DNA of 64,000 nt from Spongilla lacustris. Taxonomy: Eukaryota; Porifera; Demospongiae; Spongillida; Spongillidae. The stretch covers positions 1,979,122-2,043,121 of the forward strand of contig OX442431.1 in NCBI GenBank assembly GCA_949361645.1, given 5' to 3'. Positions 22,052 to 34,348 of this stretch are shown here, piece after piece. How positions within the stretch are numbered: the stretch's first letter is position 1; each line of letters begins with the position of its first letter. Made by a program: the position numbers and the translations under genes. Below the pieces are notes generated by a model. It was not told the DNA's origin. It was given only the letters and a program-made list of their open reading frames with translations, and did no database searches.

Positions 22052-23271
22052 AGTATGGTATAGTATAGCTGTATAATAATAATAGTGCTTGGACAACAGA
22101 TTTGCGGGCATGCACGTGCTCCGTTGGACACTCCCCTAGAGGTACAATTCATTAATTACGTCACACATGTGGATAGCGGTTGCCTAGAGACATCGTGTCA
22201 TGTTCGCGGACCTTTGCGTAATAAAATGGCAATACTAGGATCCAGGCACCCCGCTGTGATTTTTACTCCGGACGGGATGTTTATCGTACTTCCGATCTTT
22301 CATGCGAAGGCTCCATTGTCGCAAATGACAAATCACTGCAAGCAGACTATGGTTATACAAACTACATAACCGCACACAATCAAATTATATGCGTTTATAC
22401 CTAAGTAATAACTGATAACAGTAAAAGAGGAAACATAAACAACAAAACGACAGAACAGTTATACATGTACGTAGTTAACCATAGTCTGCTTGCAAAATCA
22501 GCCATGAATAATTAAATGAAATTAACAATAGTATCAGACTCCTATCTAGTATACCCCACTGCATTTAGTCTATTTATGGTAGAGAAGTACTCCATACAAA
22601 AAAGATGTACTATTATACTGTTACAGTTGTCGTTTGCTTGGTTCTGACTTGTTTGCAAACGTGACTGAAAAACAAACCTTTACACTAGCGTCAGGCAATC
22701 ACATGCAATATAAAAATAATTCACTACATTTTTGTAGTACAATGTATCGAAAAAGCATTGGCTCCTGGGGCTCCGCCCCAGACCCCTATGAGGGAACTTA
22801 CAGCACTCCCCCATACCCCCTAGCTGCATGGGTAGGAGGGGTACCTCTTGCGCACCCTCCCCAGGGGCTTTCCCCGGCAATTTCATACAAATCCTGCAAT
22901 CTGCCAGTATGTGCATGCCTTAACATACAAGTATTATCCTGGCTACGCCACTGGTTGAGTCAGTTTAGGCGTTGATAGCGGGCGAACAAAAAGAACGTAT
23001 TTTTGAGCACAAAATCTTTGAAACACACCACGCCCTGGCCTGCGGATACAACAAGAAATGGAATGTGATAACATGCGTGGGTATGGTCTCTATTTCTGCT
23101 ACATATATATCATATGGTCTCTGTTTCTGCTATGCATAAATTCATTGAATCATTAAAACGTGACTGAATTAATGATATCGACGACAATGTTGAATCAGCC
23201 GACAGCGGAGAGCACCCATGCACCTCCCTCCCACCGGCTGTACATGTTAAATGGCGCCGCCTTACCCTATC

Positions 23272-23274
<3 letters not shown>

Positions 23275-23315
<41 letters not shown>
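23275..23315. repeat. 41-base cytosine homopolymer
   Basis: An uninterrupted run of C (G on the minus strand), the longest of several C or G runs in the window. Such tracts can form G-quadruplex-like structures and are prone to length error in both replication and sequencing. Confidence 0.9.
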
Positions 23316-24020
23316 TTCCAGAAATGCTGGGGGCATGTATGCAAATGTTTCAGGATTTCTAGGGCGTGCAACGTTTTATAAACTGAAGTAATCATATATC
23401 GAATTGCATAACTTAATGTCCTTAAGGATAAATCTATTCTTGTGCCGCTCATTTCCCACCAGACAGTTCCACGTCAGAGCATTTTATAGGCTTTACCTCT
23501 CTAGCAATGCAAATGCTGATTCACCGGACAAACGCGCGATAGCTAGCAATGAAGGAAGTAGCTATAGTTCGTAATGGTTGTTTGCTGACATGATGATGCT
23601 ATCATCATATATGACGTACATGTATATGTAACTATCCCGGCTAGAGGCACTTTAAAGTGAACAATTCTTGAATGGCTGGTGCATAAAGATTAGATGCACT
23701 CTGCAAGGTATCATGCCTTAGGTTAGGTGCATTCTATACATAGTATCTCTTAGTATTGTTACATGTATGTAACGCAATTTTTGAGCTCAGGCTATCAAAT
23801 TAAATCTTGAGCCATCTCATTAACTTACTATCCACTTTCAGGTTGTTTTTTTTCCCCGGCTGCGTGATGTAATAATGATGTAATCATAAACTTGCACAAC
23901 TTGGATCATTGCAACCACATGACAATCGTGCACATATACTTAAATTGCTAGTGTCTTAGTCTCTCACTGTTACTCAATTTTTTAGCAATGGCAGCAGCTT
24001 AGTCGCTCAAAGCCGAACCT

Positions 24021-24109
24021 ACTTTGTTATTGAAAGGCACAGCAATCTTCTCATGGTCCCCAGTCCATTGTATGTTGCAATTGATTATTGTGCCTTTCAA
24101 TAACAAAGT
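24021..24109. mobile_element. Tiny inverted-repeat element
   Basis: ACTTTGTTATTGAAAGGCAC (from 24021) is complemented exactly by GTGCCTTTCAATAACAAAGT (to 24109), with about 50 bp between. This is a miniature inverted-repeat element or a large hairpin, and it is non-coding. Confidence 0.75.
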
Positions 24110-24436
24110 TGGTCTGGCTTGCAGCTTATACCCTATATGCGCATGCAGCCAATAAACTTTGTTCTGTGTTTCATCTTGGATCAGATCATTGGTGAGAATA
24201 GGATCATCTTGAAATCTAGATCCAGGACACCTCCTCAGCTCGTATCATAGCAACCCTCCCCCTCCCAGTAATAATTCATCAGCAGCTAATAAACCAGGGC
24301 GCATGTGGGAACAATTGATCATATACAGATAGGACACACAAATACACATCCCCCCCCCCCCCCCCACACACACACAGACAGCAAGCGGATCATGCACTCA
24401 AGACCTGAAGTTGACAAATACACCGTTAACACTTGG

Positions 24437-27400
24437 CTATCGAGGAGGAGGAAGAGGGGGGAAGGAGGGGGCCCCCCCAGGGGATACCCCTTGCTGGGGG
24501 TACTGAGGTTGTTGATATGATGGCCTTGGAGGCGGGGCTTGTGGGTAGTAAGGGCTGGGTGGTGGCCTGTAGTAACCCTGCTGCTGTTGAGGTGGGTATT
24601 GTGGCGGGTATTGGGCGGGCTGGGGCATCGGTGGCCCAGGCTGCAAATATGGGCGTAGCTGAGCAGGCTGGGGCATGGGTGGAGCAGTTGGCTGCGATGT
24701 AGCGTACTGAGTCTGGGGATGAGGTGGTCCACCTTGGGATGGCAGGCCGTACTGGGGTGGCATTGATTGGGGTCGTGACGACTGCTGCATGGGTGGCGCC
24801 TCATACCCAACGTTAGGCGGTGGTGCGGTATATTGGGTCTGGGGCCTTGGCTTAGTTGGGGGGGTGGATGGCTCAGACTTTCGGTAGGTAGGGGCTGGGT
24901 ACTTCTGCTCACTCTGACCTCTGACCCTTTTGAAAGCATCAATCCACTCCCTACGCAAGAGAAGCCAGTGATAAGCCAAATGCAACACGACCCTGCCAAA
25001 AAGCTGAGCATATCATGCTTGATGAGCCTGCAGCTGATTAACAAATGCATGTTCCCGTGCACACTCATCCACTGAATTTGTGTACCTCCACCTTCCCCTC
25101 CCCTCCTCCTTCCTCCTCCCTCCCCTCCCCTCCCCCTCCCTATTCCTCCCCTCCCATCCCTCTCCCTCCAACCATCCCCTCTCCTCCTCCTCCGCTCCCC
25201 TCCTCCTCCCCTCCCCCTCCCTCCTTCCTCCTTCATGTGAGCACATACACCAGTGACTATCTTATGATGGTCATAGGGGCAGGGAGGTTGTACCTTCACC
25301 CTCCCTCCCTCCTTCCCTTCCTCCCTCCCTCCCTCCCTCCCTCCCTCCCTCCCTCCCTTCCTCCCTCCCTCCCTTCCTCCCTCCCTCCCTCCCTCCCTCC
25401 CTCCCTTCCTCCCTCCCTCCCTCCCTCCCTCCTTCCATCCCTCCCTCTCTCCCTCCCTCCCTCCCTCCCTTCCTCCCTCCCTCCCTCCCTCCCTCCTTCC
25501 ATCCCTCCCTCTCTCCCTCCCTCCCTCCCTCCCTCCCTCATTCCCTCCCTCTCTCCTTCATGTGAGCACATACACCAGTGACCATCTCATGATGGTCATA
25601 ATCATGATAGGGGCATGGAGGTAGCCTTGTGCATAGGAGGAGGGAGGGTGGAGGTAGCCTTGTGGCTATAGGAGGAGGAGGGTGGAGGTAGCCTTGTGCT
25701 TATAGGAGGAGGAGGGAGGGTGGAGGTAGTGTTGTGTTTATAGGAGGAGGGTGGGTGGAGGTAGCCTTGTGGCTATAGGAGGAGGAGGGTGGAGGTAGCC
25801 TTGTGCTTATAGGAGGAGGGAGGGTGGAGGTAGTGTTGTGTTTATAGGAGGAGGGTGGGTGGAGGTAGCCTTGTGGCTATAGGAGGAGGAGGGTGGAGGT
25901 AGCCTTGTGCTTATAGGAGGAGGAGGGAGGGTGGAGGTAGCCTTGTGATTATAGGAGGAGGAGGGAGGGTGGAGGTAGCCTTGTGATTATAGGAGGAGGA
26001 GGGAGGGTGGAAGCAGCCTTGTGGCTAGAGCATATTGATGCCCTCAACATATAGTTATATCATGAACATGTACACTGTAGGTAAAGGGATGACCATAAAG
26101 GTACATTTAAGAGTGAAATTTTGTAACCCCAAAAACAATGGCAAGAGCCTCTTTGTCTAGTTGGGAGCAACCCTTCTCTGCTTGGGATAAGGTTCTAGAA
26201 ACATAGCCCACTGGCCTCTCAGGGCCATCATCCATAATATGGGCTAGAACAGAACCAATTCCAAATGGTGAAGCAACTGTAGTGTCCTGGTATTCACATA
26301 TTTATAAATAATTACTGAGATATATATACCCCAAAGGAGTCATGGCTGAAAGCTTGTTGGAAACACGGAATCCATGCATGTAAACACCATGATTAGAAGT
26401 GGCATGTATACATTTGCACATACGATAATAATGTCTGACTAGGAGGGAGGGTAATGATGAGGGAGGGTAATGATGGCCAAATAAAGTGTGACATAACTTG
26501 CAAATGGTGTGACAGGGATGAGAGTGTGATGAGTGTGCGATTCGGACTGGGGATGAGGGTGGCTGGGGAATAGCACTGCTAGAAACACCACTGATCCATG
26601 GAGTGCACGTGAGTGTGCATATGCAAGGAGATGTGTAACTTAAAGGGTTAATGGTCGGAAGTGGGTGCTCCCAGCGCACCCCTCCCTGCCCCGCCCTTTT
26701 TGTCCCACACCCCGTCCCATCTCGGATCTCAATTTAGCATGTCTGCAGCATGACACCACTACACAATAAGAGCCCATCCCAATAAGAGCCCACCCCTCAG
26801 CTAAGTGGGTGTTAAAATACTAGCAATCAGAACAGCCGAAGTGATGCAACAACACCATCATGGAAAGGATCTATTCCATGCTTTAAACCCTTCCCAAATA
26901 CAATATCAGACCTTTGAACCATGCACACAAGTGTTACTTGCGCCCTACAAATACAACAGTGTCATTACGGTATGAAAGAATGCATCACTGTTTTCACACC
27001 TACGGATGCAGTTGCCATGCATTGTCTGATGCTGTAGATTGCTTAGAAAGCAACGCAACAACACGAACAGCACATTCTTTGCGATGCCCCCGCCTCTTCA
27101 CTTCCACTGACCAACCCATCAATTAAATGCCCGCAGAGCGAGGTGTGATCAATATAGGCATTCATATTGACCATATATGCCGCTCTAATTAAATTTAAAT
27201 CTCTCACTTGGCATCCTCGCTCGACTCGCACACGCATGTATACGTTCTGCCGATGCTGACGATCGAGAAGCTGTTGGAAGCTGGGACGCCCGAAGGTAGC
27301 TTGTCTGCGGTGGTCACTTCCTGCCAAGAGGCTGCCCTATTAGCGTTGATGACGTCAATTTTCCCCTTTTCGTGCTTGCAGTCGGAGGAGTCATAATAAT

Positions 27401-27695
27401 AGAGAAAGCCGTTCGACTTGAGCACAAACCAGCGCTTCTTCCACGTCTTTACAGATCCGCCTACAACCAAAGGATATGAATATGCACGTTTATGTAACCA
27501 CAAATAATGACATTATTATCTATCCAGGTACAGGTACTAGGTAGGTGTAGCATACAGATTAATAGTTTATACAAATAAGTTATAGCATGCACAAAAATAA
27601 CGCGCGCGCAAACACGCACATAGCACGGACGCATGCACGCACGCGTACACACACGTACACACGGTCACGTACACACACAGTGACATACGCACGCA

Positions 27696-27738
<43 letters not shown>

Positions 27739-27815
27739 CGATGCTTGGTACCAAGCTTACCACATTTGCTTGCAAATCCACTCTTAATAACTACTATTTC
27801 GTAGCCGTCACTCAT
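24437..27815 (-). CDS. PH-domain protein with Pro/Gln-rich tail, paralogue B
   Basis: Three minus-strand exons, 27815-27761, 27460-27208 and 24950-24437, join in phase to 273 residues. The layout is the same as paralogue A: KSGFASKC, then [20 protein letters not shown], a PH core of the same length, and the C-terminal helix [13 protein letters not shown]. The tail is Pro/Gln/Tyr-rich with PMPQPAQ repeats and a [11 protein letters not shown] stretch shared with A, but with different N-terminal tail sequence ([24 protein letters not shown]) and a different end (FPPLPPPR). Both intron positions and phases match A, so the pair arose by tandem duplication. Intron 2 (2.26 kb) contains a Ty3/gypsy fragment, a (CCCT)n tract and a ~34-bp minisatellite. 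A TGACGTCA site lies 44 bp upstream of the ATG. Phosphoinositide or membrane binding is inferred from the PH fold. Confidence 0.87.
25081..25560. repeat. Pyrimidine-rich simple repeat, mainly (CCCT)n
   Basis: 25081-25230 is C/T-only mixed CTCC sequence. 25300-25560 is nearly pure (CCCT)n with occasional TTCC and CATC interruptions. It lies in intron 2 of PH paralogue B, where the transcript would carry the purine strand. Because it lacks stops it produces long Pro/Ser/Leu or Arg/Gly/Glu reading frames, which are not genes. The flank 'catgtgagcacatacaccagtgac' is repeated at both ends (about 25233 and 25559), so the tract lies between direct repeats. Confidence 0.92.
25615..26030. repeat. Minisatellite, ~34-38-bp unit
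   Basis: About eleven tandem copies of a unit like GGAGGTAGCCTTGTGGCTAT followed by AGGAGGAGGAGGGT, varying in the 'gtg(g/c/a)(c/t)tat' part and in the number of GGA triplets. It is located in intron 2 of PH paralogue B. Confidence 0.9.
26107..26286 (-). pseudogene. Ty3/gypsy RNase H remnant
   Basis: The minus strand reads 59 codons open to a stop at 26107-26109 with the classic connection/RNase H blocks of gypsy-type polyproteins: [13 protein letters not shown], then [15 protein letters not shown], then [14 protein letters not shown]. There is no start codon, so ORF calling by ATG misses it. Only this part of the element is present. It is embedded in intron 2 of PH paralogue B in the same orientation as the gene. 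The blocks are diagnostic of the LTR retrotransposon family; the element is dead. Confidence 0.88.
27710..27738. repeat. (CA)n microsatellite
   Basis: A pure CA tract preceded from about 27600 by imperfect CACG/CACA sequence, lying in intron 1 of PH paralogue B only about 20 bp beyond the donor of exon 1. Confidence 0.85.
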
Positions 27816-27858
27816 TTTTTTTACCGATGTATGTTAATACAGGATGATTCAAGAATTG

Positions 27859-27866
27859 TGACGTCA
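27859..27866. promoter_or_regulatory. CRE palindrome upstream of PH paralogue B
   Basis: TGACGTCA lies 44 bp upstream of the paralogue B start codon, within GTGACGTCAC. It is a canonical site for CREB/ATF-class factors. Paralogue A has only a half-site at a comparable position. Function is inferred. Confidence 0.4.
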
Positions 27867-30800
27867 CACTAAAATTCTCCAGGCTAATTACCAATTAACG
27901 AGCAACACGTATTAATAGCGTGGGCGGAACGATTTTTGGACGGAAATGGCCAAATTGCACTGCGGCCAAGTACATGCACTCTCAATTATCACACGCATTC
28001 ACCGGAAAGACCGATTAACAATTGCCACTCGCGCAAAGGTTGGCTAGGCTAGCCAAGCCTAGTTGGGCATAGCCCGACTACCGGTACGGTACTCAAGATT
28101 TGTTCTGGAGTGTTATGTAATATTGTTGTGAATTTAATCGTTAACGTTGTTATAAGTATTGCTACAATTTGCAATCCCACATTGGCTATACATGTAGGGC
28201 CTATAGCGAGTCCTACAACCCACCGCTAATGAGATTCACTTTTTTTGAAGGAAACTCAATACAAAGCCTAAAGTGGTTCATGTCAACTGTACCCTCCCAG
28301 CAGTCATTAGCTTGCCGAATACTACTGAGCTGCGCTGCATGCAAACGTTTCTTACTCTTCACCCTTTGGCTCGAAAGAGACTGTACAGTACCGTGCATCT
28401 GACCATTACTGATGAAACATCTCACGTTGAGAAAACTGACCTGAGTTCGGATGTACCTATTAATGCCTGCCTTGCTGCAAGGTTCAGAACGTCTTTGGTG
28501 CATTACTATTAAGGGAAAGGAGGAGTGCAGTTAATCCTAATCCAGGGGGGAAAAAAGCGTCGAATCAAGTCAGTTTTGAAACTTTAGATTGTATGAAGGA
28601 TCTTTTAAAGTCCTCTAAATCATGTTATTTTTAAAAACATTAAAGTTGATTTTGTGTTATTTTAATGTTCAATCAAGTAATAGTTCCAAAATGCGCTTTC
28701 TTTTTTCCTGTGCATATTTTCTAGAATAAAAAGTACGACATAAGGAAAAAAAAAAAAAGGTACAGTGTGTCTTCTTTATTCTCACGCCATCATGCTTTAA
28801 ATTTGCAACATGTCGATGGTGATTTGGTATTACAGATGTGTACGCATGCAATTGAGCATGGCGGCACCTGTCCGCTGATCAGTATTCTAGATCGAGGCTT
28901 ATACATGTAAAGCTTCTGTTTTAAGCACTATACATGGCTTGTGTCTTAATCGCTACTGAAACACGCGTTATGGACAAATACAGTGCAATGCCATGTGTGA
29001 GTCTGCTCTACCCAAGTTTCTGAAAGGTTCCTCTGTTTGTAACTTTTGTTACACATTCATACATGCAGTGCATTCGAAGGATGCGTTAAAATTAATTAAA
29101 AGCGATATAATTATCTCCATAAAGGATATTTTAAATCTGTCACAGGCACAGTTTAATCCCTTCATCTTACTGATTTATAGGACAATTTTAAAGTTTAATT
29201 TGGAGCAAATATAATATACCTTGTACGTTTGAAACAGGTGCAACAGTCGACAGATGTTGGGTACCCATCACTATCTTGTGTTAGATACAAAGAGTTAATT
29301 TCAGATCAGCTTATAGATGAGGGCACGCAGGAACAAAATTAGAACGAAACGAGGGCGCTCTCGAGTGATGCTTTCAAATGTATACGGGTACACGACTACC
29401 AAGTAGTTAAGTCGCACAATAATTAGGCCAGTATACTGAGTCATTCATGCATAAATCTTCTGACAGTCAGTATTGACCGACAAGCTTTGTTTCGTTGGAA
29501 AATATTTATGGTTATACGCGGGGCTCGTCAGTATGAGTCGTATCGCTTTTCAGTCTTTTATATCTATCATGATTATCTTTAACGCATCTCCTTTTACCTC
29601 ACCGCAAATTCAATTCTCTTCAATTGGCATCCCCAATGTACCCATGTGCATTGTTGTTGGAGAGATTTCTTTTGCTTCCACCACATCACACACATCACAT
29701 ACTATATAGCACCACCACACCACACCACCATACCACACCACCACACCACACCACCATACCAACCACCACACCACACCACACCATTACCCCCTGCTGACTG
29801 TATGGTTGTTATTTGATCAACTTCTGGGGATGCGTGACCATATTTCATTTTCACTGGGCATTTTACTCACATGGGAGGAGCAGGGGGGGGGGGGGGGGGG
29901 GGGGGGAGGGAGGATCTGTATGCCATTAAAGTCAAGCGGCTAAGCCCTGAGGAGGGCCAATGCAAACAAGGCCACACTTGATGGAGCAGACCACGAACGT
30001 GAGCTGCAGAACTGGAGAGGAAGGTATTCAGAAGTCGATCCCTTCCCTTCCCCTGTGATCATGAAGCTAGTTTGCTGAATGTATCATGTGACAGACATGT
30101 ACATGTACAGGATTTTGGGTTGGTAGGCATATTTCAATAATATATGACACAGACACTTGCACTACTACTATATATTACCCTGAAAGCTAAGCACATAGTA
30201 GTGTAGTTATGAATTAAATTGTACTGAGTAAATTGAATTTTTCTCTGTCCAATATAACATTGCATAAACGGACAAATTTAATCAAACTATCAGCGAGACC
30301 CCACAAAAAAGAGTACAAAAAAGTACATGTACATGTATATCATCTCAGCCTTAAACTGGTCTCGTTTCCGGTCTTACTTACGTAAGCATAATGTATAATG
30401 CGATAGGTGGGTCTGGGAACGAGACATCCGTGCAAGAAGCATGAATTACGGAGACAGTTCACGTGGTTTAAATTCGAAGTTCGCGCTCTCGCTGGCATAT
30501 ATTTGGTGGGACTTCGCGACCGGTCATGATTGAATAGCAGCTAGAGGTGTTCATGGATATGGGTACATGTAGTGGTGAGTAAACTGTTATTCATGCACAA
30601 CTGAGTGGTGATATTATCAGCTGGTGTTCCGAGACCTAGACCGAGGCTACCAGTTATTAAAAAACGGCATTCTTCTGAAAGAGCATTACAACATCGGTTA
30701 CTGCATGCTTCGTGTGGTGCTGGTGGGACCTTGTCTCGAGATATACTGCTCGGTGGAATTTACAGGGTCACACATATGTCTCTGGTCACACCTGAGGGGA

Positions 30801-32449
30801 CCAACTGAGGTTAAAACTTGCAAGTGCTGCCTTCAGCAGAGCCAATCTGTAACTCCTTGTCTGTAGCGGCACTTTTGGGTACACCAAATCATGCTAAAAT
30901 GATAGGCTGATAGTGCCCAAGGTGCTGCAAACATCAGTATATACACGTCTGTGTGTACTTGAATTGATGGGGTTTGGATTAGAGATACAGGCTATCTTGC
31001 GCGCATGCATGCTGTTGCCCCACGAACAGTCAGAGCATTGTCCGGCGCCTGTATAGTCAGAATCACTTCAAAAGTCTGTAATGCTCGTAGGATATTTATT
31101 CGCAAAATCTAAATACAAAGTCAAAGACCAGACTTAACTTGAGCTGTATTGGCAATGAATTGATTGCCGGCACATATTTAATGTGTATGTTGGAAATGAG
31201 TGCATGTTGTTAATGTGTGCAAGAAGCGGCCACACACTCTGCATCGCTTTTCGACATTCTTTGCGTGTATCTCTATTCTTAAATACTGAAATTGTTCATA
31301 AAAACTCCTGCCTTATTCTGGGGTTAAAAAAAAGGCGGCTATTTATGAGCGATATGTATATACTCTCCTATGTGTGCTGATCATTATATTACTAGCTTAC
31401 AGATTTCTACCGGTTGGTTCGTCCACAAAGACCGCTCAAGTACACCCCGTCTTTTCCCGCCAAAGTTGCATTGATGTGAAAACGGGCTGCGCAGAACCAC
31501 TCGTGATAAATGTAGTCCTTGGGCAATTATGGCTTACGTATAGCTGTGGTAGAGTGTTTTCATGAGCATTTTCTCTCCTCGGAATGTCATAAGACGAGTA
31601 TGATATAGGCTCGCAAAAACTGATATCGTATAATGCGATGCGGCTAGAAATTTTTTGGTGGCAAATACTAAATTACGGTATCGCTTAATTATCCAACCTA
31701 CTGTCCAGCCGCAAACACCTGTGATATATATTATATTGGCCATACTTTTCAACTTTAATAAATCGTCCGATTATTAAAATCCTGCATGCGCGCGCTATTT
31801 TGGCCTCGAAGTTTTTATTTTAAGCTTACGCGCGCGCTTTCTATGAAATTGTAAGTGAATAAAGGTATCGGCCGGATGCAGTGCCATCCTATAGGAAGGT
31901 CCCATGCGTTTTATCGGAGTCAATTACAAGATTTCAGAGCTGACTATATTTGTTTGACTTTCTTAATTTCCGGTCATGCAGTGATGGCCTTCATGGGCAC
32001 CGAAAATATTCACAATAACACAAATACACCGCCCGCCCGCATCATATTTTTGAGGAAGGGTGGACGGGAAACTAAAGTCCAGTTTGGAGTGGCATAAATT
32101 TCACTTTATTAGGTTCCAAAAACCTCCATGTGCAACGTTCCATTGCCGGGCGATTTTAAAATCAATACATGCAACATGCATATCGTTTGGTAATGCACGG
32201 TTTTTGTAGAGACATATGGGAAAAGGCCCAGGAAACTTAATTCGATCTCTTATTCCAGCAGGAGGTTAGCAGTACATGTATTGGCCTCCAGTGACTACGG
32301 AGTGAAGCAGGACATGTATGGGAGACTAAGCCTGACCTTAGTGAGGGAGAATGCTCGGGCTATATATCCTCGCAAAATCCAGCTGGCCTGCTAGCTGAGC
32401 TATTATATTCTTTGTGTGCTGCCATATATTTAAAAAGCAAGATTATGTA

Positions 32450-32452
<3 letters not shown>

Positions 32453-32491
<39 letters not shown>
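32453..32491. repeat. 39-base adenine homopolymer
   Basis: An uninterrupted A run with no obvious retroelement body on its 5' side. It could be the tail of a decayed retrocopy, but no protein similarity is visible nearby. Confidence 0.85.
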
Positions 32492-32493
<2 letters not shown>

Positions 32494-33154
32494 ACTCGGG
32501 AATCAGCAGAGCCGGATGGCGTCTTCTCTTCTTCCTACAAAAAAAAAGCATACATTAAATGTAATAATTTACCGCTGTACAGATCAGTTAATTGCATGCA
32601 TACCTTGTGGCGACTGCATGGGACGTGTTCTGACATTTTAATCTGTTGTCTTCGCGGTCCCAGAAACCGCTATCACGTACTCATTGCCATCGCTAGCGTT
32701 ACTGCTTGTTCGCCTTTTTGGTTTGAGAGCTGCGAGAGGTGGTTTATACATATAATTATAATAATTATAGCTCTCCTGCATGTACTAGATGATTAATGTA
32801 TAATGCATGCATGATGTGGAATCATTGTGGATACAGCCGGATATTAATTTTTTTTTTTTACGATAAATACAGGTTATACATTAAAACAAGCACACATGTA
32901 CACAGGTACACACATGCAGGCACACACACACACGCGCGCGCGCACACACACACACGCACGCACATACACACCCACTCACATACACACAAGCATCAGTGCA
33001 ACACATCTGGAAATTCCACTTTTAGTGATCATGAAGAGAATGGTCATTATAGCCTCAGAGGCTGCATGGTCAGAGCTATAATTCAAGGACGCTGCGTATA
33101 TAAGACCCTTTTCATCGCGTGATTCAATGAACTGAAGTCATTGAAATTAAAATT

Positions 33155-33385
33155 CAATGTTGTCCGCCATCTTGGTGCTCAAGTTACTATACTAATAGGA
33201 CGGTATTGGCAGAGCTGTTAGCGTCGATTATTTTATTTTTTTACAGAGGGCACTGACATCATTCCACGGTAAGAATACAAAAGTATTACGAGACCCATAA
33301 CGCGCATAAATAATTTTTCTAAAAACTGTAAATTGCCCATACCGTTTCTATAGTAACTTGAGCACCAAGATGGCGGACAACATTG
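33155..33385. mobile_element. 231-bp MITE with perfect 37-bp inverted ends
   Basis: 33155-33191 (CAATGTTGTCCGCCATCTTG onward) is the exact complement of 33349-33385. The interior is about 157 bp, AT-rich and non-coding. Perfect long ends suggest a recent insertion. The flanks were not conclusive for a target duplication. Confidence 0.85.
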
Positions 33386-33507
33386 ACGATTAACCTCTAA
33401 TGAATTAATTTTCATGTGATCTTTGACGTCACATGAAAGGTGTCGATAGCAATTCACTTCTAATTGTATTGTTTACCGACGTCACCATGTATGTTGCTAT
33501 ATATGGG

Positions 33508-34335
33508 ACAGTACTCTCCCATTGTTATAATTTTGTAATGTTATAAAAATGTCTTACGCCTGAATGGCTATAACTTCCGAACGGTTAACGCTACCAGCTT
33601 ACTATTTTCGACACTTCAAAAGACACTTGTTTCTCTATTATAAAATGTATTGTGCATGGGTCTTACATAAGTTCCGTGCCACTATCGCGACATCCGATAC
33701 CCCAAAGGGTTCACACCCGCCAGAGGTCATGTATAGATTTTATTAGATTATCTCTGCCATAAATTTCGGCAGGAGTAACCAAATCACTTCAAATTCGGTT
33801 TGTAAGTAGAGAGGTTCCTTCGCTATTGGATTGTTCTGTTCGTTAATTTTTACTTCATTCGTTACGGAGATACAGTTGAATAAACTACGCGCACGTTTTC
33901 CCGCTCGATTCGAGCCAATGATTTGCGCAAATAGCGTCCCGCTCAGGGTGTAGTCAAAACTCGATATAAGCACCACGTTTGTTCCCTGTGCTTACAACGA
34001 ATTTGTGCTTATATCGAATGTGTTTTTGAGGTATAGTTATCAGCATTTGAATTACATTACTTTATGTACACTTAAACTACTAAACAAACTGGATTGCATT
34101 TGGATCTGGATTGTAATGTCGGAATGCGCTTTCCTTTGTGCTATTTCATTGTTTTTATTTGCCGGTGTACATTGTGAGTTTATGAATATAACTAAAAGTC
34201 CCGCCCCTGTGCTTGTAACGAGGGGTTGTGCTTATAAGCAGTGTGCTTATATGGAGTTTTGACTGTATGGGGAGGCGGTGATTGTATCATTAATATTGGC
34301 GCGAATCAAGCGGGGAAATGTGTGCGTAGTTTGTT
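33508..34335. mobile_element. Truncated second copy of the 6576 foldback family, with nested insertion
   Basis: The left arm (33508-33945) matches the left/complementary arms of the 6576-7298 element, including GGGACAG at the start and 'cgttacggagatacagttgaa'. The centre is split by a 315-bp insertion (33951-34265). The right arm resumes at 34266 ('tggggaggcgg', 'ggcgcgaatc') and stops near 34335, only about 14 bp from the DED-gene exon ending at 34349. Confidence 0.8.
33951..34265. mobile_element. Pogo/Tigger-like MITE nested in foldback element
   Basis: The terminal inverted repeats are about 23 bp: AGTCAAAACTCnATATAAGCAC at the left and GTGCTTATATGGAGTTTTGACT at the right. The 'CAGTCAAAACTC' type of end is characteristic of pogo/Tigger elements. 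The flanks both read TGTA, and the copy at 6576-7298 supplies the empty site (complement of 6904-6907). The interior is non-coding. Confidence 0.8.
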
Positions 34336-34348
34336 ATTTTCTACATAC

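Larger units (their letters stand above)
22052..24436. other. Spacer between the two PH-domain paralogues
   Basis: This is the presumed promoter side of paralogue A; a TTACGTCAC half-site lies near 22157. It contains the GC-rich dispersed repeat copy (22755-22880), a sequence near 22935-22955 (CTGGCTACGCCACTGG) like the end of a hAT-type element, a 41-base C run (23275-23315), and a small inverted-repeat element (24021-24109). No gene is seen. Confidence 0.45.
27880..33500. other. 5.6 kb without a convincing gene
   Basis: I scanned both strands and found only short frames without splice context. It contains a CACCACAC simple repeat (29706-29785), a poly-G run (about 29883-29906), a 39-base A run (32453-32491), CA-rich sequence (32885-32995) and a MITE (33155-33385). 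Some blocks with possible acceptors exist (for example minus strand near 32530-32545, plus strand near 32995), but none joins to a neighbour. The missing 3' exons of the DED gene should lie here if the gene is complete. Confidence 0.4.

Noticed and set aside
24319..25581. 326-codon minus frame and 178-codon plus frame over C/T-rich DNA
   Set aside because: The tail exon of PH paralogue B accounts for a different frame; the rest is (CCCT)n simple sequence.
30605..30866. Two overlapping plus frames with an Arg-rich and a hydrophobic reading
   Set aside because: No recognisable domain and no neighbouring exon; the two frames contradict each other.
32995..33118. Possible plus-strand exon after 'catcag'
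   Set aside because: The upstream tract is CA-repeat, no partner exon was found, and two frames are equally open.
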